Below, one piece after another: positions 16,302 through 24,695 of a DNA stretch of 64,000 nucleotides. Position numbers and translations under genes: made by a program. Every line of letters starts with the position of its first letter. The stretch's first letter is position 1. The stretch is taken from assembly GCF_900114765.1 (NCBI RefSeq), contig NZ_FOUD01000011.1, positions 62,001 to 126,000 on the forward strand, given 5' to 3'. The notes below the pieces were generated by a model. The model was not told the origin of the DNA, searched no databases, and worked only from the letters and a program-made list of their open reading frames with translations. This stretch comes from Halopseudomonas pachastrellae (GTDB lineage: Bacteria; Pseudomonadota; Gammaproteobacteria; Pseudomonadales; Pseudomonadaceae).

Positions 16302-19300
16302 ATGCCCATCTCGATGATCGATGTTCTGTGGTTGGTCTTGTGTGCTGGTCTGGTGTTCAACATGCAGATTGGCTTTCTCTGTCTTGAGTCGGGCCTGACC
16401 CGCAGTAAGAACGCGATTAACGTGGCCGTGAAAAACATGGCCGATCTCAGCCTTGCGGTGTTCTGCTACTGGCTGTTCGGCTTTGGCCTGATGTTTGGTG
16501 GCAGCGCCGGTGGCTGGTACGGCGAAGGCTTCTCCATGTTGCCCTTTACCGATACCTGGCATTCGGCTTTCTTTCTCTTTCAGGCAATGTTCTGCACCAC
16601 GGCGGCCACCATCGTGTCCGGCGCCGCCGCAGAGCGCATGCGGTTTGCTTCCTACTTGCTGGTGGCGTTGCTGATTGCCGGGCTGATCTACCCGCTATTC
16701 GGCCATTGGGCCTGGGGTGGTGTGTTTGCTGACGGTCTGGGTTGGTTGGCTGCGCGCGGCTTTGTCGATTTTGCCGGCTCCACCGTGGTCCACGGTGTTG
16801 GCGGTTGGGTGGCGCTGGCGGTGATTCTGATTCTCGGCCCGCGCCAGGGGCGTTTCGATCAGGACCGCGATGGGCGCAGCATGCCCGGCTCCAACCTGCC
16901 GCTGGCAATGCTCGGCGCGCTGATGCTGATGTTTGGCTGGTTCGGCTTTAACGGTGGCAGCACTCTGAGCTTTGACGGCCGGGTGCCGGGCATCATCGCC
17001 AATACGGTGCTGGCGGCCATGGCCGGCACCCTGGGCGGGATGTTCATGTCCTGGTGGCGCTGGCGTCTGGTGGACCCGGTCTACCCGCTCAACGGCATGA
17101 TTGCCGGCATGGTCGCCATTACCGCAGGCGCCCATGTGATGGATGCGCCGGCGGCGTTCTTCGTCGGCCTGGTTGGCGCGGTGGTGATGTACCTGGCCGA
17201 CCGCCTGCTGAATCACCTGCGTATCGACGATGCCGTTGGCGCGGTGCCGGTGCACTTGGCCAGTGGCATCTGGGGCACCCTGGCAGTCGCGTTGTTCGCC
17301 AATCTTGAGACGCTGGGCACGGGCCTGAGCCGCACCCAGCAGTTTGTCGCGCAGCTCGAGGGCGTGGTGGTTGCCGGGCTCTGGGCCTTTGGCGTCACCT
17401 GGCTGTTGCTGCGCCTGATCAACCGCTTCTGGCCGATGCGGGTCACACCTGAGGACGAGGTGGCCGGCCTGAACGTATCCGAGCACGGCGCGCGTACCGA
17501 GTTGATCGAGTTGCTGGAGGCAATGGCTGCGCACCAGCGCGATGGCCGCTTTGAGCGCGATGTGCCGGTCGAGCCCTTTACCGAGGTCGGTCAGATTGCC
17601 GCCCAGTACAACAAGGTGATCCATGCCCTGCGGCGGGCGGTGGGGGTCACCCAGAGCATCATCCGTGACATTCGCGATGGCGTGGTCACCTGCAACCGCG
17701 AAGGTGTGCTGGCCACCTGCAACCCGGGCGCCGAGCGTCTGTTCGGGCTGCCGGCCGGGCTACTGATTGGTCAGCCGCTGGACCGGCTGGTGGCTGAGCG
17801 CAACTGGGCCGGGTTGCCGCTGCCGGAGGCGGGCAGTGAGACCAAGCAGGAAGTGCTGTTCAGCCGTAACGAGCACGACCAGTTTGTGGCCGAGCTGACG
17901 GTCAGTCAGGGGGCGCTGGAGGACGAGCATTACACCTGTCTGATTCGCGATATCACCGAGCGCCGGCGCATCGAGCAGCAGCTGTTTCAGGAGAAGATGC
18001 TGGCGCAGGTTACGCTGGCCTCGATAGGCGACGGCGTGATTACCACCGGGCCCGATGCGCGGGTGCGCTACCTCAACCCGGTCGCTGAACAACTCACCGG
18101 CTGGAGCGAGGAGGAGGCCAGTGACCGGCCCCTCGACGAGATCTATTGTCTTTTTGATGAGGTCACCGGCGAGGGCCTGCTTAACCCGGTCAGCGCCATG
18201 CTGCGGCGCTACCGGCAGGCACTCAGCCGGCAACCGGGCAGCATGTCGCAGCTGCGCCGGCGTGACGGCAGCGAAGTCACGGTGCAGGACGCGGTGGCGC
18301 CGATTCGTGATGCCGAAGGGCACATCATTGGCGCGGTGCTGACCTTCCGCGATGTCACCGCCAACCGCCGGCTGGCGCGTGAGCTGTCCCACCAGGCGGC
18401 CCACGACACCCTGACCGGGCTGGTCAACCGTAAGGAGTTCGAGCGCCGGGTTGCCCACGCGCTGCAGCGCCATGAGAGCAGCGGCGGGGAGCAGGTGCTC
18501 TGCTACATGGATCTGGACCAGTTCAAGATCGTCAACGACACCTGCGGACACGCGGCCGGTGACGAACTGCTGCGTCAGTTGGCCAAGCTGTTCCAGTCGC
18601 ATATTCGCAGCTCCGATGTGCTGGCGCGTTTGGGTGGCGACGAGTTTGGTCTGCTGCTGAGCGGCTGCACGCTGGAAGAGGCGGTCCCGATTGTCGAGGG
18701 TATTCGCACGCTGGTGGAGGAGTATCGCTTCAGCTGGGAGGGCAAGACCTTTGCCGTTGGCGTGAGCATTGGCCTGGTGCCGGTGGAGGCGCAGATGCTC
18801 AGCCTCGACGTGTTGCTCAGCGCGGCAGACAGCGCCTGTTATGCGGCCAAGGATGCCGGGCGCAACCGTATTCATCTGTATCAGACCGACGATGCCCAGA
18901 TGCAGGAGCGGCGCGGCGAGATGCAGTGGGTCAACCGCCTGCGCCAGGCGCTGGATGCCGACCTGCTGCGTCTATACGTGCAGCCAATCTATCCGATCAG
19001 CGAGCGCGACAGTCAGCCCGGCTACGAGGTGCTGGTGCGGCTGCTGGGTAACGACGGGCAGGTGATTCCGCCCGGCGCCTTCATGCCGGCCGCCGAGCGC
19101 TACGATCTGGCCTCGGCGATTGACCGCTGGGTAGTGGGCAACTTCCTCGCCTGGCTGGGCGATTACAACCGCCGTTGCAGCGGCCCGCTTGGTAACTACT
19201 CGATCAACCTGTCGGCGGCGTCGCTGGGTGAGGAAGGCTTTCTCGACTTTGTCCTGGAGGTGCTGGAGCGGCACCAGGTGCCCACCAGTCATGTGTGCTT

Positions 19301-19691
19301 TGAAATCACCGAATCCAGCGCGGTATCCAACCTGGGCAAGGCGGTGGAGTTCATGCGCGGTTTGCGGGACATTGGCTGCCAGTTTGCGCTGGACGACTTT
19401 GGCTCGGGCCTGTCGTCCTTTGCCTACCTTAAGTCGCTGCCGGTGGACTATCTGAAGATTGACGGGGTGTTCGTCAAGGACATCGCCAGCGACCCGATCG
19501 CCCGCGCCATGGTGGCGTCAATCAACACCATTGGCCACGAGATGGGCTTGCAGACGGTCGCCGAGTTTGTCGAGAGCGAAGCGATTCTGGAGCAGTTGCG
19601 CGAACTGGGTGTGGACTATGCGCAGGGCTATCACCTGGGCCGCCCGCAGCCACTCAGCGAGCTGGACGGCGTGCGCATGATGCCGCGCTAA
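16302..19691 (+). CDS. Ammonium transporter-PAS-PAS-GGDEF-EAL fusion protein
   Basis: A 1129-residue chimera. Residues 1-400 are a full Amt/MEP/Rh domain: SAGGWYGEG, the DFAGSTVVH block with the Asp and first pore His, GWFGFNGGS, and the second pore His in PVHLASGIWG. Next come a HAMP/linker-like stretch, two PAS domains (about 450-680), a GGDEF domain with intact GGDEF at 778-782, and an EAL domain whose signature reads E909-V-L with the metal pair D1031-D1032 (DDFGSG). It probably couples external ammonium to cyclic di-GMP turnover. Start 16302 has AGG eight bases upstream; an ATG at 16284 is the alternative. Not linked to glnK. Confidence 0.93.
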   Translation: MPISMIDVLWLVLCAGLVFNMQIGFLCLESGLTRSKNAINVAVKNMADLSLAVFCYWLFGFGLMFGGSAGGWYGEGFSMLPFTDTWHSAFFLFQAMFCTTAATIVSGAAAERMRFASYLLVALLIAGLIYPLFGHWAWGGVFADGLGWLAARGFVDFAGSTVVHGVGGWVALAVILILGPRQGRFDQDRDGRSMPGSNLPLAMLGALMLMFGWFGFNGGSTLSFDGRVPGIIANTVLAAMAGTLGGMFMSWWRWRLVDPVYPLNGMIAGMVAITAGAHVMDAPAAFFVGLVGAVVMYLADRLLNHLRIDDAVGAVPVHLASGIWGTLAVALFANLETLGTGLSRTQQFVAQLEGVVVAGLWAFGVTWLLLRLINRFWPMRVTPEDEVAGLNVSEHGARTELIELLEAMAAHQRDGRFERDVPVEPFTEVGQIAAQYNKVIHALRRAVGVTQSIIRDIRDGVVTCNREGVLATCNPGAERLFGLPAGLLIGQPLDRLVAERNWAGLPLPEAGSETKQEVLFSRNEHDQFVAELTVSQGALEDEHYTCLIRDITERRRIEQQLFQEKMLAQVTLASIGDGVITTGPDARVRYLNPVAEQLTGWSEEEASDRPLDEIYCLFDEVTGEGLLNPVSAMLRRYRQALSRQPGSMSQLRRRDGSEVTVQDAVAPIRDAEGHIIGAVLTFRDVTANRRLARELSHQAAHDTLTGLVNRKEFERRVAHALQRHESSGGEQVLCYMDLDQFKIVNDTCGHAAGDELLRQLAKLFQSHIRSSDVLARLGGDEFGLLLSGCTLEEAVPIVEGIRTLVEEYRFSWEGKTFAVGVSIGLVPVEAQMLSLDVLLSAADSACYAAKDAGRNRIHLYQTDDAQMQERRGEMQWVNRLRQALDADLLRLYVQPIYPISERDSQPGYEVLVRLLGNDGQVIPPGAFMPAAERYDLASAIDRWVVGNFLAWLGDYNRRCSGPLGNYSINLSAASLGEEGFLDFVLEVLERHQVPTSHVCFEITESSAVSNLGKAVEFMRGLRDIGCQFALDDFGSGLSSFAYLKSLPVDYLKIDGVFVKDIASDPIARAMVASINTIGHEMGLQTVAEFVESEAILEQLRELGVDYAQGYHLGRPQPLSELDGVRMMPR

Positions 19692-19696
19692 CGCCC

Positions 19697-20056
19697 TTAC
19701 GGTGTTGGCTCGGGGCGAGTCCAGAGCCAGCAGGCCACGCAGAGCAGAAACAGCGGCAGGCCGATGCGCAACCAGCCTGGCGTGGGCACCAGCCAGAGCG
19801 CCAGCACGCTGCTGGTCATTACCAGGCTGGCCGCCCATTTGGCGCGCCGTGGTACCGCCCGACGGCTGCGCCAGTCGTGGATCAGCGGGCCGTACTTGGG
19901 GTGCGCCAGCAGCCTCGCCTCAAGTGCAGGCCAGCCGCGCGCGCCAGCCCAGGCGGCCACCAGCAGAAAGGGAGTGGTAGGCAGACCCGGCACCACGACG
20001 CCAATGGCGCCCAGCGCAACACAGAGCGAGGCCAGTGCACGCCATAGCCAGATCAT
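19697..20056 (-). CDS. YbaN-family (DUF454) membrane protein, copy 1
   Basis: A 119-residue inner-membrane protein with three or four helices. The family signature is clear: GAIGVVVPGLPTTPFLLVAAW, then a soluble stretch with HPKYGPLIHDWR and the basic RRAKWAAS motif. Function is unknown for the family. It is convergent with the Amt fusion gene (five bases between stops). A second, diverged copy lies at 30135-30509. Confidence 0.85.
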   Translation of the reverse strand: MIWLWRALASLCVALGAIGVVVPGLPTTPFLLVAAWAGARGWPALEARLLAHPKYGPLIHDWRSRRAVPRRAKWAASLVMTSSVLALWLVPTPGWLRIGLPLFLLCVACWLWTRPEPTP

Positions 20057-20099
20057 CGTTCAGTGCGCCGTTGGGCAGGCGTCCTTGAGGCCGGCATGC

Positions 20100-20798
20100 T
20101 CAGGGCAGCCAGATACGGAATTCGCCGCCACCGAGCACACCCTGATTACTCAGGGCAATGCGCCCGGTGACGCCGTTGCGACGATGCAGGTGAGCAATGC
20201 GCTGGCCGAAATACAGCCCCAGCCCGGTGCTGCCGGTGCTCATGTTGATACCCAGCACGTAGTCTGATTGCCCGTCGAGCATGGCCTGCGGGTAGCCCGC
20301 GCCATCGTCGCTGATAGTGATCAGCAGTTGGTCGCCATCCATGCGCGCGGCCAGGTGGATGGCCGAGCGGGTGTAGCGGATGGCATTGTTGATCACATTG
20401 CCGACCACCGAGCCGACCAGCTCGCCGTCAAAAAAGCCCATCAGTCCGTCCTCGGCTACCTCATAGCTGCCCTGAATGGAACGCGCCCGCAGGATGTCGT
20501 CATGGCGTGCCAGCTGGGCCTGCAGAAAGTCATCCAGCTCCAGATAGCTGGGACGCAGCGGCAGCTGATTGACGTCCAGCTTGTACAGCCCGAGCATCTG
20601 CACCAGCATGCCGTTCAGGCGCATGGACTCGTACTCGATCACACCGCGCTCGGCGGCGCTGTCGGCGGTGGGCGGCAGGTGCGCGATCAGTTGTCCGTAG
20701 GACTGCATCAGCAGGCCAAGGGAGTTTTTCATGTCATGCACGGTTGAGGCGATGACCGTAGAAAAGTCCAGCTGCTCGTCGTCCTTTTGCTCGCTCAC
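20100..20798 (-). CDS. Small soluble sensor histidine kinase
   Basis: A 232-residue kinase with no membrane helix or input domain before the dimerisation helix. The H-box reads STVHDMKNSLGLL, an HDxKN variant typical of the HisKA-like family in which Asp follows His. The HATPase domain has an N-box (NVINNAIRYT), G1 (DDGAGYP) and G2 (TGLGLYFGQRIA). The GTG start overlaps the upstream regulator's stop by four bases (GTGA), so the two are coupled and probably partners. It likely reads a cytoplasmic state through the TPR-like region of its neighbour. Confidence 0.85.
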   Translation of the reverse strand: MSEQKDDEQLDFSTVIASTVHDMKNSLGLLMQSYGQLIAHLPPTADSAAERGVIEYESMRLNGMLVQMLGLYKLDVNQLPLRPSYLELDDFLQAQLARHDDILRARSIQGSYEVAEDGLMGFFDGELVGSVVGNVINNAIRYTRSAIHLAARMDGDQLLITISDDGAGYPQAMLDGQSDYVLGINMSTGSTGLGLYFGQRIAHLHRRNGVTGRIALSNQGVLGGGEFRIWLP

Positions 20799-22399
20799 AG
20801 CGAATCGACCCGTTCCAGCAGCTTGCGGTAGCGCTCGTGGCGGGGGTCGCTGATTGGCAGGCTGCGGACCTGCGCCAGGCACGCCCGACACTCGGTCAGC
20901 AGTGCGTCGTCGGGTGCAGTCAGCAGCAGGCGCAGCAGCGATTGGGCGGTGTTGAGGGCGTAACTGATGTTGCGGGGCTGCAGTGACAGCGCCTCGCGGA
21001 AGGCCTCCAGCGCAGCGGGGTACTGTTGCTGCTGGTAGCTGCGCATGCCTTCACGGTTGCGCGCTGCGGCTTCTTCGCCACCATGCAGAATGCCGGGGTT
21101 GCTGGTTTGCGCGGCAATGCCGGCCATCACTGCCGGGTCATCGCCGTACATTTCAGCGCAGGTGCCGAGCAACTGATCGGACTGCTCAGCGCAGCCCAGC
21201 TCGCGCAGTTGTTCGGCAACGGCGAGCGCGGTGTCGGCACTGAAGAAGGTCTCCAGATTGGCCAGCTTGTCGGTGGCGCTGCGCAGCAGCTGGTCGGCCT
21301 CGGCCTGCTTGCCGCTGCGGCGCATAACGTCGGCCTGCAGCAGATCGGCGCGCGCGCCCAGGCCCTGATCGTCCTTCCAGCTGCGGGTCAGGTCCTCCAG
21401 GGTCTGGCGAATCTCGACCTGCACGCGCGGGTTGGGTGCGGTATCGCCACTTTGCACCTTGAGGCTGTCGGCCAGGCTGAGATGGTGTTCGGGATTGCGA
21501 AAGGCAGAGTGGCGGCCCAGGGTCACGGCCTGACGGTAAGCGCGCACGGCGCGCTCCGGGTCCTCGTTGCTGCGGGCGACGCGCCCGAGCTCGGCCTGGC
21601 GCTGCGGGTTGTTGGGCGAAATTTTTACCGCCTGTTCGAGGAACACCTGTGCCTTGAGGGTCTCGCCGCGTGCCAGCTTGACTCGGGCCAGCCCGTCAAA
21701 GGCTGCCGGCAGCATCGGAAACTGCTCGATGCCTTGTTCGTAGAGCGCTTCGGCCTGATCCAGCTGGCCGCGTTGCAGCAGATGGTCGGCCAGCTTCATC
21801 AAGGCCCAGGGCAACGGCCGTTGCGCCAGGATGCCCTGCAGCAGTTGTTCCAGCGGCTCATGCTGCTGCAGTGCAGCCAGTGCGTTGGCCTTGTAGCGCT
21901 GACACAGCGGCGCCAGACGCGGATCACGTTGCAGCAGCGCGTCACAGGCGCTGACGACCGCGCGCTGATCCTCGCGTGCCAGGGCATCGAGGATGGGCGC
22001 CAGCAGACTTTTGCGCTCGACCAGCTTGTCCAGTCGCTGTTGCAGGCTGGCGCGGTTGAAAGGCTTGGTCAGATAGGCGTCGGGTTCAAACTCAAGCGCG
22101 GCCATGACCATTGCCTGGCTGCTTTCGGCCGTGACCATGACGAATATGCAGTGGGGGCTGATCAGCTTTTCATGGTGCAGCTCTTCGAGCACCTGCTGCC
22201 CGTTCTTGCCCTGACCGAGGTTGTAGTCGTGCAGGATGACGTCATATCGGGTTTTGCGGCAGAGGCTGAGAGCTTCCTCGCCGTTGGCGGCAATATCGAT
22301 GTGCTGGGCGGCCATTTGCCCGAGCATGCCCTTGACCGATGAGCGGAAGTCGCTGAAGTCATCCACTACCAGAAAGCGCATGTTGCTGTAGACGATCAT
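20795..22399 (-). CDS. Response regulator with TPR-like output region
   Basis: A 534-residue protein. An N-terminal receiver domain (about 5-125) has the acidic pair (FLVVDDFSDF), phospho-acceptor Asp (ILHDYNLGQ) and the switch Lys (YLTKPFN). The remaining 400 residues are helical with tetratricopeptide-type repeats (for example ALYEQGIEQFPMLPAAFDGLARVKLARGE, broken into ordinary units) and no DNA-binding or catalytic domain. This suggests control through protein-protein contact. The start MIVYSNMRFLVVDD is preferred; the frame stays open upstream without homology. Co-translated with the histidine kinase. Confidence 0.83.
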   Translation of the reverse strand: MIVYSNMRFLVVDDFSDFRSSVKGMLGQMAAQHIDIAANGEEALSLCRKTRYDVILHDYNLGQGKNGQQVLEELHHEKLISPHCIFVMVTAESSQAMVMAALEFEPDAYLTKPFNRASLQQRLDKLVERKSLLAPILDALAREDQRAVVSACDALLQRDPRLAPLCQRYKANALAALQQHEPLEQLLQGILAQRPLPWALMKLADHLLQRGQLDQAEALYEQGIEQFPMLPAAFDGLARVKLARGETLKAQVFLEQAVKISPNNPQRQAELGRVARSNEDPERAVRAYRQAVTLGRHSAFRNPEHHLSLADSLKVQSGDTAPNPRVQVEIRQTLEDLTRSWKDDQGLGARADLLQADVMRRSGKQAEADQLLRSATDKLANLETFFSADTALAVAEQLRELGCAEQSDQLLGTCAEMYGDDPAVMAGIAAQTSNPGILHGGEEAAARNREGMRSYQQQQYPAALEAFREALSLQPRNISYALNTAQSLLRLLLTAPDDALLTECRACLAQVRSLPISDPRHERYRKLLERVDSL

Positions 22400-22620
22400 G
22401 ATTGTTCTGTTTTCCGCTGGACCTGTATGCATTCTAGACGGTTTGGAACGCCTGCCCGTTCCCGCTGCCAACATCTCGGCGGGAGCAGTCACAGTATACA
22501 GTGAAATCAAAGGGCCACTATTGGTGCGGTCGGCAGAACGGCGAGTGGAGCTGGCAGCGCGCCCGGCAGGCGGGCGCGCAGAGGCATTAGTACCTTGGCA
22601 CGTGGTATTTCAACGGCCTG

Positions 22621-23292
22621 CTAGCGACGCCGCGCGATGGCGTCGGACTCTATCACATGCCGTCCGACCGGTGCGATAAGCGCGGCCTGCAGCATGGCGG
22701 CGGCTACATCCGTGGCCTTGACTGCACGCAGCCGCTTGGGGATCAGTGGTTTGAAGGTACGCGATACCAGTAGCCCGACCAGCTCGCCGGGGCGATCTTC
22801 CGGGCGCGCGCCGTCCAGTAGCGACGGCCGCAGCAGGCTCAGGGAACGAAAGTCCATGGCGCTCAGGTCCTGCTCGACCTCGCCTTTCACGCGCAGGTAG
22901 AACGAACCCGAACGCGGGCTGGCGCCCACTGCCGAATTGAGCACAAAGGTGCGCGTGCCGGCGCGCCGGGCCAGCCGTGCGCAGGTGCTGACATAACCGC
23001 GGTCGACCAGGCGAAAGGCCTCGCGCGAGCCAGCGTGTTTGCGTGTGGTGCCCAGCGCGCAGAGGGCGGCATCGCAGTGCCACCAGTCGGCGTCTTCCGG
23101 CAGGTTGTCAAAGTCGACTTGCGGGTTGTCCAGGTGAGCGTAGTGATTGACTGCCGTGGGCAGCGGGCGCCGCGTGGGCGCTATGACGCGGCTGACATGC
23201 GGGTCGGCCAGCGCCTGACGCAGAATCTCCATACCTACCAGCCCGCTACCGCCGAGCACCAGCAGGGACTTGCCTGTGTTGTTGTTATGCAT
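22621..23292 (-). CDS. NAD(P)-binding Rossmann-fold oxidoreductase
   Basis: A 223-residue atypical short-chain reductase of the HTATIP2-like/NAD(P)H-binding group. The dinucleotide-binding turn is at the N terminus (LLVLGGSGLVGMEIL, residues about 10-24), followed by CALGTTRKHAGS and a FYLRVKGEVEQDL block with the Tyr and Lys typical of this subgroup (YxxxK, here YLRVK). No membrane or export signal. It stands alone; substrate unknown. Confidence 0.82.
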   Translation of the reverse strand: MHNNNTGKSLLVLGGSGLVGMEILRQALADPHVSRVIAPTRRPLPTAVNHYAHLDNPQVDFDNLPEDADWWHCDAALCALGTTRKHAGSREAFRLVDRGYVSTCARLARRAGTRTFVLNSAVGASPRSGSFYLRVKGEVEQDLSAMDFRSLSLLRPSLLDGARPEDRPGELVGLLVSRTFKPLIPKRLRAVKATDVAAAMLQAALIAPVGRHVIESDAIARRR

Positions 23293-23493
23293 GTTGTCAC
23301 TCCGGTCCGTGGGGCTTGGGTACGTGTAATCGCACCTGGCTTTCTGTCAGTTAAGCGCTCTGGCGCGCCGTTGGCGCGTGGCTGAAAAATGCCGCAACAG
23401 CTTGCCATGGAGTGATCGCCTGCAAATCGTGGTCCAAGCACTCATGAGGCGGGCTCAGGCCGGTCTGCGTAACGTCTGGATAAGGAGTCTTGA

Positions 23494-24177
23494 ATGAATA
23501 CCCAAGGGTTGCTTGATCAGTTGTTGAAGTCCGCCAGTGGTGCACTCTCTGGCAACAGCAGCACCAATTCGCGCCAGGGCAGTGCCGGTGGCAGCCAGCT
23601 TGGCAGCCTGCTGTCCGGCGCCGGTGGTGGCGCACTGGCCGCAGGCGCCGTGGGGCTGCTGCTGGGCAACAAGAAGGCGCGCAAGATGGGCGGCAAGGCC
23701 GTGAAGTACGGCGGCATGGCGGCGTTGGGAGTGGTGGCCTTCAAGGCCTGGCAGCAATGGCAGAAGAACAGCGCCAACGCCCCGCAAGGTCAGCCGCAGA
23801 CGGTGGACCGCCTGCCGGCGCCGCAGCAGGAACAGCACAGTCACGCCATCCTGCGGGCGTTGATCGGCGCGGCCAAGGCCGATGGTCACATTGATGACCG
23901 TGAGCGAGAGCTGATTGATGCCGAGGTCGCCAAACTGACCAATGACCCGCAGACCCTGCAGTGGTTTGATGCCGAGCTGCGCAAGCCGCTGGACCCGGCC
24001 GAGGTGGCCAGTGCCGCGCAGACCCCGGAGATGGCGGCAGAAATGTATCTGGCCAGCCTGCTGGTGGTGGATGAGCAGAGCTTTATGGAGAAAGCCTATC
24101 TGCAGGAGCTGTCCAGCCAGCTCAAGCTGGACCCGCAGCTGATCGCCGAGCTGGACCACCAGGTGCAGCAGGTTTAG
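23494..24177 (+). CDS. TerB-like DUF533 protein
   Basis: A 227-residue protein of the YebE/DUF533 group. A low-complexity Gly/Ser/Ala region (about 15-60), including one hydrophobic segment (GALAAGAVGLLLG), is followed by a helical TerB-like domain from about 110 (HAILRALIGAAKADGHIDDRERELI). The KADGHIDDRE stretch is the acidic, possibly metal-binding motif of TerB folds. The family is associated with envelope stress in enterics; a role here is unknown. The ATG follows AAGGAGTCTTGA. Confidence 0.83.
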   Translation: MNTQGLLDQLLKSASGALSGNSSTNSRQGSAGGSQLGSLLSGAGGGALAAGAVGLLLGNKKARKMGGKAVKYGGMAALGVVAFKAWQQWQKNSANAPQGQPQTVDRLPAPQQEQHSHAILRALIGAAKADGHIDDRERELIDAEVAKLTNDPQTLQWFDAELRKPLDPAEVASAAQTPEMAAEMYLASLLVVDEQSFMEKAYLQELSSQLKLDPQLIAELDHQVQQV

Positions 24178-24180
24178 CAG

Positions 24181-24621
24181 TCAGTGGCTGTGGCCGACAT
24201 GTGAGTCTTCGTCCGGCGGCTGCACGGCGCCGCTGGTACCCAGCTGCTGAATGATGCCGCAGGCGTCCATCGCGTGGGGCGACTGGCAACGGCGGCGCAG
24301 CTCGACCAGCTGCTGCTGCAATTGGGTCAGCGCGGCAATGCGCTGGCCCACGTGCTCGATGTGCTCGTCAATCAGCTCGTTCACGCCGCCGCAGCTCGCG
24401 CGGGGCTGCTCGCGCAGGGTCAGCAACTGCTTAATCTCCTGCAGGGTCATGTCCAGCACCCGGCAGTTACGGATAAACACCAGTCGCTCCAGGTGGGTTT
24501 CACCGTACTGGCGATAGTTGCCGGCGCTGCGCCGAGGCACCGGTAGCAGGCCCTCGCGTTCGTAGTATCGAATCGTCTCCACGGCGCAGTCGGTGCGTGC
24601 GGCCAGTTCTCCGATTTTCAT
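24181..24621 (-). CDS. cadR: Cadmium/zinc-responsive MerR-family regulator CadR
   Basis: A 146-residue MerR-family activator, divergent from the P-type ATPase gene it should control. The winged helix-turn-helix is N-terminal (MKIGELAARTDCAVETIRYYEREGLL). The metal site is recognisable: Cys in PRASCGGV, then RRRCQSPHAMDACG, plus a His-rich C-terminal tail (DSHVGHSH) as in pseudomonad CadR. Start chosen at MKIGEL; upstream in-frame sequence crosses the promoter. With cadA interrupted, this regulator may now drive a non-functional target. Confidence 0.9.
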   Translation of the reverse strand: MKIGELAARTDCAVETIRYYEREGLLPVPRRSAGNYRQYGETHLERLVFIRNCRVLDMTLQEIKQLLTLREQPRASCGGVNELIDEHIEHVGQRIAALTQLQQQLVELRRRCQSPHAMDACGIIQQLGTSGAVQPPDEDSHVGHSH

Positions 24622-24638
24622 CTTCGCTCTCCGGTTGC

Positions 24639-24669
24639 TTGACTCTATAGTGGCTACAGGGTTTTTACT
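24639..24669 (+). promoter_or_regulatory. MerR-type cadA promoter and CadR operator
   Basis: TTGACT (-35, 24639-24644) and TTTACT (-10, 24664-24669) are 19 bases apart, the long spacing typical of MerR-activated promoters. The spacer holds an imperfect dyad ACTCTATAG-TGG-CTACAGGGT (24642-24662, seven of nine pairs), the expected CadR operator. It places the transcript start near 24676, which supports the ATG at 24696 over an in-frame TTG at 24669. Confidence 0.75.
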
Positions 24670-24695
24670 TGGCAACAGACTCAGAGACAACTGCC

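Noticed and set aside
16302-17500. Amt domain as the AmtB partner of GlnK
   Set aside because: The GlnK partner is the separate amtB at 39522, coded directly after glnK; the fused Amt has signalling domains where the GlnK-contact tail would be.
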